This document shows positions 13,465 to 24,898 of a stretch of 64,000 nt of DNA, piece after piece. How positions within the stretch are numbered: the first letter of the stretch is position 1; every line of letters begins with the position of its first letter. Under the pieces are notes generated by a model, which worked only from the letters and a program-made list of their open reading frames with translations, ran no database searches and was not told the origin of the DNA. Source of the stretch: Acorus gramineus (Eukaryota > Streptophyta > Magnoliopsida > Acorales > Acoraceae); contig CM060848.1 of the NCBI GenBank assembly GCA_030737835.1, forward strand, positions 14,759,254-14,823,253, given 5' to 3'. Position numbers and translations under genes: made by a program.

Positions 13465-15818
13465 TTGATGACATATTTATCATACAAAGTAGATTCTCCT
13501 TCTATTATAAGATATCTTGAACCATTGACAGGGGATGGTTTTACCGCTCGATTTGCGGAATGTCATTTTGATGAGACAATATTCCCGTCGTTAGGGGGAG
13601 AAAATCCGTCGCCAGAAGAACGACGTGAATTTACATGGCAAACTCCATCTTTGTCTCATCTTGATCCTCACACTAATCAATGTGAAACTGAAGTGCAAAG
13701 AATCACCCATCTTCAAAGAATTGCGCATCAATTGCCAGATGCATTCAATGATGCAGCAAAAGTGATGAAATCACATATTCCAGCTGCTAATACTCCAGCT
13801 CGAATTAATGTTCCAATAGGAAAAACTGTTAATATGCCGGCTAATGAATCAACAAAAACACGCCTGAAGCGTGGAAGACCTATAGGCTCAAAAGATTCAG
13901 CTCCCCGAAGGAGAAAAACAATGAAGAATAATTCTCTAGAAGAGTATGAAACACTTGAAAGACCCACAATAATAACTCCTACAGAGGAAGAAGCCTCTGA
14001 AGTGACACAAGTCCTCGAAGAGACTGACGTCCCTGAAGTGACGCCCGTGCATGAAGAACAAGTACATGGAAATGAAGAAATTTCCATAAATTATGCAAAT
14101 TCACAAATATTGTGGGATCGAAAGCAAGTGCTTGTTGATGATATATTCTCATTTGCAGTAGCTACAGAAATCATTTCAGATAATGATTTAGAACCACGTT
14201 CAGTGGATGAATGCAGACAAAAAAATTGTTGGCCACAATGGAAAGCTGCTATTCAAACAGAATTGGATTCACTTGCAAAACACCAAGTATTTGGACCAGT
14301 AGTCCTAACCCCTGAAGGTGTTAAACCAGTAGGATGTAAATGGGTGTTTGCGAGAAAACGAAATGAAAGAAACGAGATTGTTAGATACAAAGCTCGTCTT
14401 GTGGCACAGGGTTTCCTGCAGAGACCTGGGATAGATTTTGAAGAGACATATTCTCCTGTGATGGACACAATCACATTTCGGTATTTAATTAGTCTTGTAG
14501 TCTCAGAAGGACTTGACATGCAGCTAATGGATGTGGTTACTGCATATTTATATGGAAAATTAGATACCGACATTTATATGAAAGTTCCTGAAGGACTAAA
14601 ATTGCCTGAAGCAAAACCACGAAACATGTACTCAATCAAGCTAAGACGATCCTTGTATGGGTTAAAGCAATCTGGACGAATGTGGTATAACCGTCTTAGT
14701 GAGTACTTAATAAAAGAAGGATATGTCAATGATCCAATATGCCCCTATGTTTTTATTAAGAAAACGGAACTCGGATTTACCATTATTGCAGTATATGTTG
14801 ATGATATTAATCTAATTGGGACTCCTGAAGAGCTCGAAAAGGCTTCCGAATATCTGAAAAAGGAGTTTGAAATGAAAGATCTTGGAAAAACAAGATATTG
14901 TCTCGGCTTGCAAATTGAGCAAAGTTCAAATGGGATACTTGTTCATCAAACAACATATGTTGAAAAAATCCTGAAGCGTTTTAATATGGACAAATGTCAT
15001 CCATTAAGTACTCCAATGGTAGTAAGGTTACTTGACCCAAAGAAGGATCCTTTTCGTCCAAAAGAAGATACTGAAAATCTTCTTGGTCCTGAAGTACCAT
15101 ATCTTAGTGCAATTGGTGCCTTATTATATTTGGCCAATGCACTAGACCTGACATTGCATTTTCAGTTAATTTATTGGCCAGATTTAGCTCTGCACCAACT
15201 CGAAGGCATTGGAATGGTGTGAAGCACATTTTTCGTTATCTTCGTGGAACGTCAGACATGGGTCTATTCTATGCAAAGGATTCCAATAATGGTGCACAAC
15301 TAAAGGGTTATGCAGATTCAGGATATCTTTCAGATCCTCACAAGGCTCGCTCACAAACAGGTTATGTATTCACTTGCGGTGGCACAGCAATCTCTTGGCG
15401 ATCTACGAAACAGACTTTGGTCGCCACGTCTTCTAACCACTCTGAGATTCTTGCACTCCACGAAGCAAGCCGGGAATGCGTGTGGATAAGGTCTTTGGTT
15501 CATCATATTCGTACTGCATGCGGACTATCTCTCATTACAGATGTTCCAACAACTATATATGAAGACAATGCAGCATGCATTGCTCAAATCAAAGGGGGAT
15601 ATATCAAGGGTGATAGAACAAAGCATATTTCTCCAAAATTCTTTTACACTCATGAGCTCCAGCAGAGACATGAAATTGATGTTCAACAAATTCAGTCAAA
15701 GGACAATCTTGCAGATTTGTTTACTAAAGCTTTGTCGACATCAACATTCAAGAAGCTGGTGTATGAAATCGGGATGCGACGAGTTTGCGACCAAATTCTT
15801 GAAATCTTGTACTTATGA
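13465..15818 (+). pseudogene. Copia pol remnants (integrase tail, RT, RNase H regions)
   Basis: Recognisable Copia signatures: FTARFAECHFDETIFPSLGG (integrase C-terminal), KWVFARKRNERNEIVRYKAR and AVYVDDINLIG (reverse transcriptase), and the RNase H/terminal region with TSSNHSEILALHEASREC and KHISPKFFYTHE. These are fossil pieces of one element, not a host gene. A short part of the integrase-tail region is present twice (about 13095 and 13541). Confidence 0.88.
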
Positions 15819-16052
15819 GGGGGAGTAATTTTTGATGACATTTTGCGAACTGTACTCTTTTTCCTTCGCCTAGGTTTTGTCCCATTGGGTTTTCCTGGCA
15901 AGGTTTTAATGAGGCAGTGTCAAACGCATACACTATTATACGATAAATTACATTGTACTCTTTTTCCTTCGCTTTGGTTTTTTCCCATTGGGTTTTCCAA
16001 GCAAGGTTTTAATGAGGCAATTTTCTTAGCGTGGTGGTCATCCAAGGGGGAG

Positions 16053-16382
16053 TGTTGTGAATATGGTGGTGGATAACCACCACTTTTCTAACCCATAACC
16101 TCCCCCACTCTTCAACTCCATAACCCCCTCTTTCAACTCCATAACCTCCCCCACTCTTCTATTCCATAACACTCCCATTATTGCCCCACTATCTCCCCCT
16201 CACCTCTATAGACTTGTAACTCTCCACCTTTGGGATTCCTCTATGCATCCTATAAATAGAGGGGTTCTCTCTTGTATACAACCAACAAATAGTGAATAAG
16301 AATCTCTCTCTACTTCTCTTCTATATGCTTGTGTGCTTTGTTTATATACTCTTATATATCATATTCTATTTAGTTTACAACA
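16053..16382 (+). repeat. 3' LTR of the Copia element
   Basis: Near-identical to the 5' LTR, preceded by the polypurine tract. Just upstream, a segment containing TTTTCCTTCGC and CCCATTGGGTTTTCC occurs twice in tandem (about 15850-16025). Confidence 0.93.
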
Positions 16383-16400
16383 ATTTAATTTTTTTTTTAT

Positions 16401-16481
16401 AAATTTGTTCAATCAAAGAAGTTTCAATGATGACGCGTTTTTAGGGATTTTGTTATGAGGAATTAATAATAGAATGATTAA
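16401..16481. repeat. 81-bp direct repeat immediately outside the 3' LTR
   Basis: Second copy of 10388-10468, 79 of 81 bases identical. It continues on the right into unique flank. Confidence 0.85.
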
Positions 16482-16792
16482 TTGAAACCAATTTTTAAAA
16501 ATCTCCGAAGCGTAGTAATGTCACTGTCTTTTTTATTGTTTGAAAAAATCAGGAACTAAATAGAAGAATGCCATCGATTGAGGCTCATCAATGGAGTTTA
16601 ATTTCTGAGGCCCAAGTAGTAGTATTATTTTTTCACATGTCTTAATTTTAATTATAGGAGCCCACAGTTACCATTAGGATTATTACTAACTAAGTATTGA
16701 ATTTTACTTAGTAATCTCATATAAAATTAAAATTCATCCTAAAATAACCCGAACAAACAAGACCAAATATAAATGATCAAAATCAAAAGCAT

Positions 16793-16855
16793 CCATTACT
16801 TTCATATAGCATTAGCGCTCTCTCTCTCTCTCTCCATTACTTTCATATAGCATTA

Positions 16856-16888
<33 letters not shown>
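16793..16888. repeat. Tandem duplication ending in (CT)n microsatellites
   Basis: A unit of about 28 bp (CCATTACTTTCATATAGCAT...AGCG) followed by a CT run is present twice; the second CT run is longer. Simple slippage structure. Confidence 0.8.
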
Positions 16889-16891
<3 letters not shown>

Positions 16892-17129
16892 GGAAGGAGG
16901 CCTTCGAACACCCAAATTTTGAATTAAAAAAAAAAGTGATTTATTTTTTTAGATACCCTGAGTTGGTTCCCTCAACAATCTCATTTTCTCTTTCACCAAA
17001 AAAAAAAAAAAAAACTCGTTTTCCAATAAAGAAATATACCAACCCTATATAAATACATATTTTTTTCTCACAACTACAAAATTCACGCTCAATTTTTTTT
17101 TTAATGAAAAAATGGACAAATTCATCATT

Positions 17130-18260
17130 GGGATTCTAAATCACATCATTCAAATAACAAAACTAAAATTACAAAGAGTTTTTTAGTTTTAAGTACATGT
17201 AAACATGTTTATTTAGGGATCAATCATTTTTTTATATTCTTTTATAAGTCCACAACTTCAATCGTCTATTTCATTTTTTAGTCCCTCCGTCAAATGTCCA
17301 TCCATGTACCGTTATTTTGAAATGTGTTTTTTATTTTTATATCCCTATGAACTATGTTATTTAGTGATCAGTCCTTCATTCATATTTCATTTTAGATCCT
17401 CAACTTTAAATTTTTTTTTCTTATTAGTCCCAGGACAATATGTATGATTTTAAAAGTATTTTGATATTTTAAACTTGTATATAAAATGTTTGGTGAAATA
17501 TCTAAATTATAGGTATATTTGTATTGTTAGGTGTTCAGTAATAATTTTAGTGTTATTCATCACTGCATATACTCACCCAATATGAGATTGCATTCTCTTA
17601 TAGTCTTATATGTCTAATTAAGATTGATATCATAAACTGAAGAAGAATGATTACATAAGAAAATTTTATGTGTCTTGGTTGAAAATTATGAAATATTAAA
17701 TTTTATATTTTGAGTGTGTTTAGAATTTTAAATTTAAAAATTTAAATGTCATTAAAAAAGTTGTATGCGATTACTTTAGTTTTCATGATTCTAAACTTTA
17801 TTTATTTAGAGATAAGTGATTTTATGAGAATATAACATATTTATATTATATATTTATTTATTTAACATTTAAGCTACTGTTACTTTAGTTTTTAATGGAA
17901 TCTAACTTTTTAATTTTAAAATTTCTAAACACATTCAAAAAATCTAATTTAATATTTTACAATTTGTGCTTACAAAATTATACAGACATTATTTTTAAAG
18001 ACTAATAAGAAGAAGAAAAAATGTTTGAAGTTTAAGACTTAAAATGAAATATGAAAAAGAAATGGACTAACTCTATATAATATAGTTTACAAGAACTTAA
18101 AAATAAAAATCACATTTCAGAATCCAACGTTACAATGACGAATGTTTGACAAGGAACTAAAAATGCAATAGGTTGTTGAAGTTGGGGAGTTAAAAGAAAT
18201 ACGAAGATGAGAGATTTATCCTTAAATAGTAAGAGGGACTTAAAATCAAATATCCCAATT
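17130..18260. mobile_element. ~1.1 kb fold-back / long inverted-repeat element
   Basis: Left arm (about 17137-17443) and right arm (about 18000-18258) are imperfect inverted repeats over some 250-300 bp. For example, TTTTAGTCCCTCCGTCAAATG at the left pairs with the complement of the right-arm sequence around 18150, and TCATATTTCATTTTAG occurs in both arms. The AT-rich core holds a second inverted pair around GTGTGTTTAGAATTTTAAA. EF-hand copy 1 lacks this segment, so it is an insertion in the 3' flank of copy 2. No coding sequence. Long-TIR Mutator-like or fold-back class is a guess. Confidence 0.6.
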
Positions 18261-18441
18261 ATAAATCCACTTAAGGACCCTTCGAAACCGTAAAACCAAA
18301 GTACATAAAACACACTGAAAACAAAAAAAAATACATAAAACACACGCCTCTCTCACACAACACAATCTCTAATTTATGCGCGCGCGCACTCAAAAATAAA
18401 AACAGAACGAAGAACAAGCTTTAAAGCGCGTCCTTTCCGAA

Positions 18442-18882
18442 TCACGAGGACAAGGCGAGCGCGCACTGGATCTTGGCCGCCTCGAGATCTGCGGCCTTCT
18501 TCAGGAAGCTGAACCCGTCGTCCTCCACGGCCACCTGTATCGGCGCGGACCCGAGCCCGTCCGCAATGGCGAGCATTATGTTCCTCACCTCTGCCCGGAA
18601 CTCCCCGACATCGACGGCCCCGCTCCCGTCGCAGTCGAACTGATCAAATATCGAGTCGTACAAGGCCGACACCTGGTCGGGGTGCGGCGGCGCCACATCC
18701 TCCCCGAAATGGGTCTCGAAGAGGCGGAACGTCTCGCACGCCCTGCGCAGCTCCTCCCGCGAGAGGACGCCGTTGCTGTCGATGTCGAGCGCCTCGAACG
18801 CCTCGTCCGCACTCGCGTTGAAGGCCTTCTCGTCGCTCACGAAGGCCCGCACCGTCGACCCGTCTAGTATCACAACCGCCAT
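18442..18882 (-). CDS. EF-hand calcium-binding protein, copy 2
   Basis: Second copy of the 146-residue two-EF-hand protein (copy 1 at 7956-8396), intronless, with loops DIDSNGVLSREE and DCDGSGAVDVGE at the same positions. Substitutions relative to copy 1 are D30E, A92V and M99V; none touches a calcium-coordinating position of either loop. Homology continues through the 5' leader and promoter (to about 19082) and into the 3' flank, where a GCGCGCGC-containing UTR is kept. Both copies look intact, so both may be expressed. The role is inferred as a soluble Ca2+ sensor; the partner is unknown. The longer frame starting upstream near 19140 runs through the promoter and is not the real start. Confidence 0.9.
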   Translation of the reverse strand: MAVVILDGSTVRAFVSDEKAFNASADEAFEALDIDSNGVLSREELRRACETFRLFETHFGEDVAPPHPDQVSALYDSIFDQFDCDGSGAVDVGEFRAEVRNIMLAIADGLGSAPIQVAVEDDGFSFLKKAADLEAAKIQCALALSS

Positions 18883-18956
18883 TTTTTGTTTCTTTTGTTT
18901 TCTTTGTATTTTTTTTTTGTTTTGTATGTGATTCTTGATTGTGTTGGTTGGTTGGG

Positions 18957-18965
18957 TATTTATAG
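18957..18965 (-). promoter_or_regulatory. TATA box of EF-hand copy 2
   Basis: CTATAAATA on the minus strand, same position relative to the ATG as in copy 1, embedded in conserved upstream sequence. Confidence 0.65.
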
Positions 18966-19683
18966 GTTTTTTTTGGTGGGTGGTTTTGTTGTGTTGGTTG
19001 GGCACCGGATTCTTTTTTTTGGTTTCCAATGGGTTGGAGACTTGGAGTGAAAGAAGAATATATTCAAAAGGATTGGTCAGTTTTAGAGTGTTGTTACACT
19101 CAGTTTTTTTCTTAGTCCAAAACACATTCCTATATATCACGTTAGAAATCTAGTGAAGCATTTATCTCGTCAGATGTTGTATATACCACATTAAATATTT
19201 TTTTACACTTACTAAAAATTTGTTCATTCAACTCGAAATAAAATAATATATATTTTTTGTCAAATAATATATCTCATTAGATGATGCTTACTATTTAAAA
19301 AAAAAAAAAAACACGTGATATCTGAGTTTTGATCGGTGAATATGACTGAGTCTAATATTTTAAAACTTCAACTTTTACAAGGTAGGGTGTCCCTTGACCA
19401 CTTGAGCAAATGCTCGTGGGATGGTTTTGAAAGGTCTTTGGTGTAGAATTCAAGTGGTTAGAAACTTAGAATATCTATAGTTGATTTATTTTTATTTATT
19501 TATTTATTTATTTATTTTTATAGACCGATTTGCTCTGTTTTGCTTACGAATTGAACGAGTTTATGTGAAGAGTTGTTGATGTTGTTCCATTTGTGCCACA
19601 ATCACTGCATCACCCATTTTGTTGTATGTCGATGTTATGCTAATACTCACTAAGGACAACCTTAATCGGTGTTGCATGTTAAA

Positions 19684-20466
19684 GGGCGGTTTGGATGTAG
19701 GTTTAAGAATTAGGATTTTCTTGAAAATTAAGTTTGTAGAAAGTTGTCTCTCTGCATATTATGAAAAAGTTGACTTTTGAGCATTCATTTTGTAAAATAC
19801 GAAGAAAAAAAAAAAGTAAGCACTTTTTATTTTTTTTGAGAAAATGATAGTCTATATAACTTTTAAGCATGAGTTACAATAAGCTGAATTCTTACCTCAA
19901 AACAAGAACAGGAGAGGATAGAAGAGCCAAAAGCCCCCTTGAATAAATCAAAACAAAGTAAAGAAAAGTACATTTGAACTGAGGACAACCCAGTAAACTA
20001 AAAAAACAAAACTCGAGCTATATACAATGGCAACCTAACCTGGATCAATATAGAGCTCCCCCCTCTCCAACCGAACCCTTCTCCCACCCCCCCCCCCCCC
20101 CCCCCCCCACAAAGCGAGCGTCACCACGTGGAAATAAACGTCACCCCCTCCAAGAATATCTCCTTGTTTCTCCCCAAGCAGATCACCCAAAGTGTCGCAG
20201 GGATGATGATCTTAAGCACATGGGCCTGTGAACTCGAAGCATCGGGTCTTGAATACAATTTCATCTAGTGCCACAACTCCACCCTATTAAGAAAGCTCGT
20301 GTGGATACCTGCTGCCGTTCCAACCATGCTCCACAGAGATGCCAATGCAGGACATTGACCGAGCAGCTTTTAATTAAACTACAATGTTTTTTTGTTTGGA
20401 AACAGGTTTGAAAAAATCAGAATCCTGTAAACTCATAATCTTCCCAAACACACATCCAAACACCCT
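19684..20466. mobile_element. MITE interrupted by a LINE 3' end
   Basis: The left end GGGCGGTTTGGATGTAGG and the right end, complement of AGGGTGTTTGGATGTGTG, form imperfect terminal inverted repeats. The interior is non-coding and is split by the LINE fragment at 19830-20361. Without that insert the element would be about 250 bp. Confidence 0.5.
19830..20361 (-). mobile_element. LINE (L1-like) 3' end, truncated
   Basis: Read on the minus strand, this begins in the C-terminal region of ORF2 (PALASLWSMVGT..., then LKIIIPATLWVICLGRNKEI, the usual plant LINE tail motif), passes one in-frame TAG, and ends in a 3' UTR and poly-A (T-run near 19831). Possible target duplication AGCACTTTTTA / AGCAGCTTTTA with 2 mismatches. 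Contains a run of about 22 C at 20086-20107. Confidence 0.75.
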
Positions 20467-21376
20467 AAAATCATTACTTCTTAAACAAACCAAAAAATAT
20501 GTAGTACTGTCACTAAACTATACACATTACCCAATTGTTTTTCATCTAAAGTGCTTTATCAATCGCATTAATCAGTTGGTGTATCGGTTTCTCTGAAATA
20601 CTATGTTGATTTGCACAGAGAAGCAACCCAAAATTTGGAGGCCTTGGAGTTCGATGTCTACGCATGATTTAGCTCACATTTCTTGCTCTATCCCACTAGT
20701 TGAGTGCCTCATGTACCATTGATGTGGGCATCCATAGCTCATATGAATTCCCATAGATGCGATAAAAGATGGGACGAATGTTGTCGAAGCGAAGATGACC
20801 TGAATACGACTACTTATGTAGATGCATAGAGAGAGAAAGGAGCTATCCGTAGCTTAGTTTTTTAGTAAGCCCTGGGATTTATCATATCTTTCAAGATATA
20901 GACAAAAAAATGATCATTATGTAGGCATTTTTTTATGTCTTAAAAGGAGGTTCATAATAAATAGTGGGTGATAAAAGATTCATATACTTTAACTAAACAT
21001 GCAAGATTGACACGGAAGATCAGGTTATCCACATTGACAATTGATTAAATCATTGTATCCAATACATCTTATTTATAAAAATGATCTTAGAATTTGTGAT
21101 CATAAAATCCTTTTATATCATACAAAAAACGTTGTTGCACAAAATGTAATTCCCTATTTGTATCTGATGTCACTTATTCTCAATTGGAAATTAAATGTTA
21201 TTTTATTATAAATGAAATAGTAGACTTAATGTATTAAATAAATAAAAATAAAAATAATCTTATTAATCAAATAGGAATAACAATAATAACTAGAATTGAA
21301 TAATTATATCACACCTAGGTGCATTCACCCATAAAAAGGGGCCTCCTTTGCCGGCAGAAACAAAGCCCAAGCCTTT
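20467..21376. other. Spacer upstream of the methyltransferase-like gene
   Basis: No gene or element recognised. A CCCATAAAAAGG stretch near 21329 is a possible TATA region for the gene starting at 21461. Confidence 0.4.
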
Positions 21377-21460
21377 GTGCAAAATCACTTTCTCCTTCTT
21401 CTTCCCACATCTCCTCCCAAGGAAGCTCAAAAACAAAAAGCAACTAATTTTCCAAAAAAG

Positions 21461-23914
21461 ATGACCCAACTCTCCATTCCTTCCCTAATCCACAAACCCC
21501 TCCTCAAACCCCCTCCCTCCTCCCCCCTCCAACACCCAAACAATCCCTCCCCAAAAGACTCCTCCTTTCCCCCTCCCTTCCCCTCCTCCCCCAAAACCCT
21601 CCAAGAAGACCCAACCCCATCAAAGCCATACCCATCGAAGACATCATCGAAAAAGACTACTCCTTTATCTCTGCCGCCGAATCCTTGGACCCCCCCGACG
21701 AACTCTCCGACAAGCTCCACCGCATAGTCTCCGCCGGCGGCGTCGACCGCTCCTCCGCCGTCCTCGTGTCGCTCGGGACCGAGGGGTTCGTCGACCGGGT
21801 GGCGGCGGCGGCGCAGCCGGGTGGGCTCGTGGTGGCGGTCCACGCGTCGCTGATGGTGCTTGCTGCGGTCAAGGAGAAGCGGGACGAGGTGAGGTGCTGG
21901 CAGGGGGAGCTCCTGGAGGTGCCTGAGAGGTTCGGGCTGTTCGACGCCGTGTTCCTCTGTTTCCTGCCCGGGATGTCAATGCCGATCGATCGGGTCCTCG
22001 AAGCACTCATTGGACGGTGTTCGGAGGGTAATCCAGCTTTTCCTCTCTCTTTTTTCTTGGAGACGATTGTGAATTTTAGATTTTAGGCCTAATTGAAATT
22101 TTAAAATCATGTGAACCTAAAACTTAAGAGCTATGTTACAATCAGTCTTTTTTAACTGTCTACAATGAAGTCATGTATTCCTTGATGGCCCCTTTTACTC
22201 ATTGTATCGAAGTATATACCTCGTTGAAAATTTTTCACACTTTCTATAAATGATACTCATTAGAGTATATATTTTATTTTTTATAAAAATATATAACTCA
22301 TCCACATCCACATGGGTGGTCTGCATTCGGGGTTGTAAAATGGACTGAGTGTAATATTTTCCAAAACTTAAAAGTTTGTGACTTGTGTGGAAGTATTTGA
22401 AGAACATTGAAAAATTTGGATTGGGCTACATGAAATCTATGATGGGACCCACACGGGGTTGGCTCTTTGGCTAGAAATATGGGTTTGCTCTCTGCATTCA
22501 CTTGATGCACAGGATTGTAGTTACTCTGTATAGTTACTCATTTTGTTTACAAACTCGTTAGATGGTTTGAGTCCCACCAATAGGTCTCAAGTTTGCATCA
22601 CGAGGATTTTACCTGATGCATAAAGTTTGTGGGTGATTTTGCATCTGGGTTCTTCCCAATTAATGTTCAAATCTTTTGTCACTGAAAAAAAAAACAAAAA
22701 ACAAGTGGGGCACGAACGCAATAGATCTATACCAATGGTGTGGTGATTGTAGCTATAATTTTTTAGTGCTAGAAGTGTAGGATGCCTTTACTTTGTGGGG
22801 GCTCCTATTAGCAAATCGTTCAAAATGTTTCATTATTTTACCCCAATTACATACATCTCACACATGGATGATTTGAATTCATCCAAGGAAAAATGTATAT
22901 AGGTGACCAGATCAGCCTCAATTCATGTATCTATGTTTTATCTTGTTGGTTTGGTTTGGCGAATGGCGAGAACTCGCAACCGGGAATTTTATTAGAAATT
23001 GAAGCTAAGCACCAACAGGGAGGGGGGGGGGGGGGGGGTGAGGCATACTTAAAAGTGTTGCATCGCCTAAAGAAGAAGGGGGAAAAAACCTTCTTGTGTG
23101 TCCATGTTACGGAGTGATGTGAACCAATCTTGATTTGTTATTAGAACTGATTATATGTTTTATTTAGGGAGTTGTCCAACGTAATCTCCGTTGTAGCTTC
23201 ATCTGTAACCCTCATTTAATACTTGGTCTTTACCAAGTTTATGCATTTTAATAGAGTATATGAAGTACATACTTCAATTACTTTGTCATATTTCACTCTG
23301 TGAATTATAGAATGTCAGGGAAACAAAGCTGCCTACCAAAAAACTACGTCTAACATTATTCTATATATATGTGTTTGATCTAGCCATTCATGATTGCTTT
23401 GATTGTGCACTGTATCTGTATGAAAGTATCCCAGTGTCTACATTTTTTGATAGGGTGCTAATACACTTAGCCATTCTGCAGTCCTAGGGTGCTAATACAC
23501 GTAGCTATTCTGCAGTCTTAACCTAGTATGTACTTTCTCTAATATTGTGTATATTAGGGTAGGAAAAATGTGTAAAAGCACGCATTTAATCCGTTGGAGT
23601 ATATACTTCATATTTTGTGGAGGTATGTACTATTGAGATTGCAAATATAAGTGCAAGAATGATTGTTCTTAACATGTTGAGACTGCAAAAGTATATAAAA
23701 ACAAACTTATGCAGGTGCAAGGATTGTTATCAGTTATGCCCAGGGCAGAAACATCATCAAACAGCAGCAACAACAGTTTCCTCATATGGTGACATCCGAC
23801 TTGCCCGACAGAAGCACAATAGAAAAAGCTGCAGCCGACCATTCACTCCAGGTGTCTGAGTTCGTCGATGATCCCACTTTTTATCTTGCTGTTTTGCAGT
23901 ACCACAAGGGGTAA
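21461..23914 (+). CDS. Conserved plastid-type protein with SAM-methyltransferase-like fold, frame discontinuity in exon 1
   Basis: Two exons: 21461-22027 and 23715-23914, joined GAGG|GT...AG|GTGCAAGG in phase. The conserved frame reads IKAIPIEDIIEKDYSFISAA, then SSAVLVSLGTEGFVDRV, CWQGELLEVPERFGLFDAV, and across the intron SEGARIVISYAQGRN, ending FVDDPTFYLAVLQYHKG and TAA. This resembles a plant protein annotated as a methyltransferase-superfamily member of unknown substrate. The likely N-terminus MTQLSIPSLIHKPLL, Ser/Pro-rich like a transit peptide, lies in a different frame from the conserved body. The switch must fall in the C-rich stretch about 21500-21620, where both frames are open. In the conserved frame there is an upstream TAA and no ATG before the motifs. 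A one-base homopolymer sequencing error or a true frameshift are the two readings. Function is not established. Confidence 0.75.
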
Positions 23915-24568
23915 ACAATTGCAGGTTGAATTGGGAGTGAGGTTGTTATTGTTGTATTTCTAGGAATTGTTTTGAGTCTCAGTGAACGCAGTCAGGTTCT
24001 GTAAAAAATATTATCCTGTTATCAAGAGGTTGTTGTCGTGCACATATTTTTGTCTCGGTGTAAGCAAGGTGTTCTCTCTTGGATTGAGTTTTTTTTTTAG
24101 TTGGTGCATGTTTCATTTTGTGATTTCGAATGAAGGTCCAGTTGTTTTGATTATAGTGAATTGCATTCACATGAAATTATATGTACCGGTTTTAGAATTA
24201 TGTTGAACTGTGACGCAGGTGAAGATGAAGGGTAGACTTTTCCATACTGGTGATTGGTGAACCTTCTGAAAATTGAAATCATGATCAGAGGTCATACTTT
24301 ACATGAAGATTAGAGGAAGTTTACAGCACAAATATATTTTTGTCTGGGGACCAAAGGCATTAGTCATGATACAGATTGTAACGCTTAAGCTTACACATGT
24401 GATATTGTTTGCTTTGTCTATAGATACCCGGTATTAAACACCTCTTTCATTAGACAATATGAGACTAAAACATGAGGTGGACCTCACCTCACATATATTT
24501 GAATTCAGACATATTTGAACCACATTTTATCGGTCTTAAAATGGGTTGTCACATTTGATCCCGTCCGA

Positions 24569-24846
24569 CTTTGCCTTGGTGGTTAAGGACATCTGTCCCT
24601 CGGGAAGGACACACTGTCGATTCTCGGCTTTGCCTTGGTGGTTAAGGACATCTGTCCTTCGGGAAGGACACACTATCGATTCTCTTTGATCGCAAGATAA
24701 AAGTGGAAAAAGGCCCTTTGGGCTTGTTATGGGTTTCTACAGTATTTATTTGTGGGTCCTTGTTGACCCTTAATTTGTACCAAGTATATTAGAGTGGAAC
24801 TTATAGCCCCTCAAGGGCCTTTTGTTTTACCAAAAAAAAAAAAAAA
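24569..24846 (+). mobile_element. tRNA-derived SINE with duplicated head
   Basis: A 59-bp unit beginning CTTTGCCTTGGTGGTTAAGG and carrying TGTCGATTCTC (box A- and box B-like, about 30 bp apart) is present twice in tandem (24569-24627 and 24628-24686). A non-coding body and a poly-A tail of about 16 bases follow (to 24846). This is the architecture of a Pol III SINE. I see no clear target duplication. Confidence 0.65.
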
Positions 24847-24898
24847 ACTGCAATATATTGGTCAAGAAGGCCATTATAGTTGAGAATAAAAGCGTTAT

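Larger units (their letters stand above)
10469..16382 (+). mobile_element. Ty1/Copia LTR retrotransposon, broken, both LTRs present
   Basis: 5.9 kb element bounded by LTRs at 10469-10799 and 16053-16382 (331 and 330 bp, TG...CA ends). A primer-binding-like CGTTATCAGCAC follows the 5' LTR and a purine tract (AAGGGGGAG) precedes the 3' LTR. The LTRs differ at about 5 substitutions and one indel, near 1.5 percent. With commonly used plant rates this gives an age of roughly half a million to two million years. Only the integrase tail, reverse transcriptase and RNase H regions of pol are recognisable; gag and protease are not, and the element looks non-functional with several breaks. It lies between the two EF-hand copies. 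Confidence 0.93.

Noticed and set aside
22555-22695. SINE-like segment with A-rich tail in an intron
   Set aside because: AGATGGTTTGAG and CAAGTTTGCATC loosely resemble A and B boxes, but spacing and matches are too weak.
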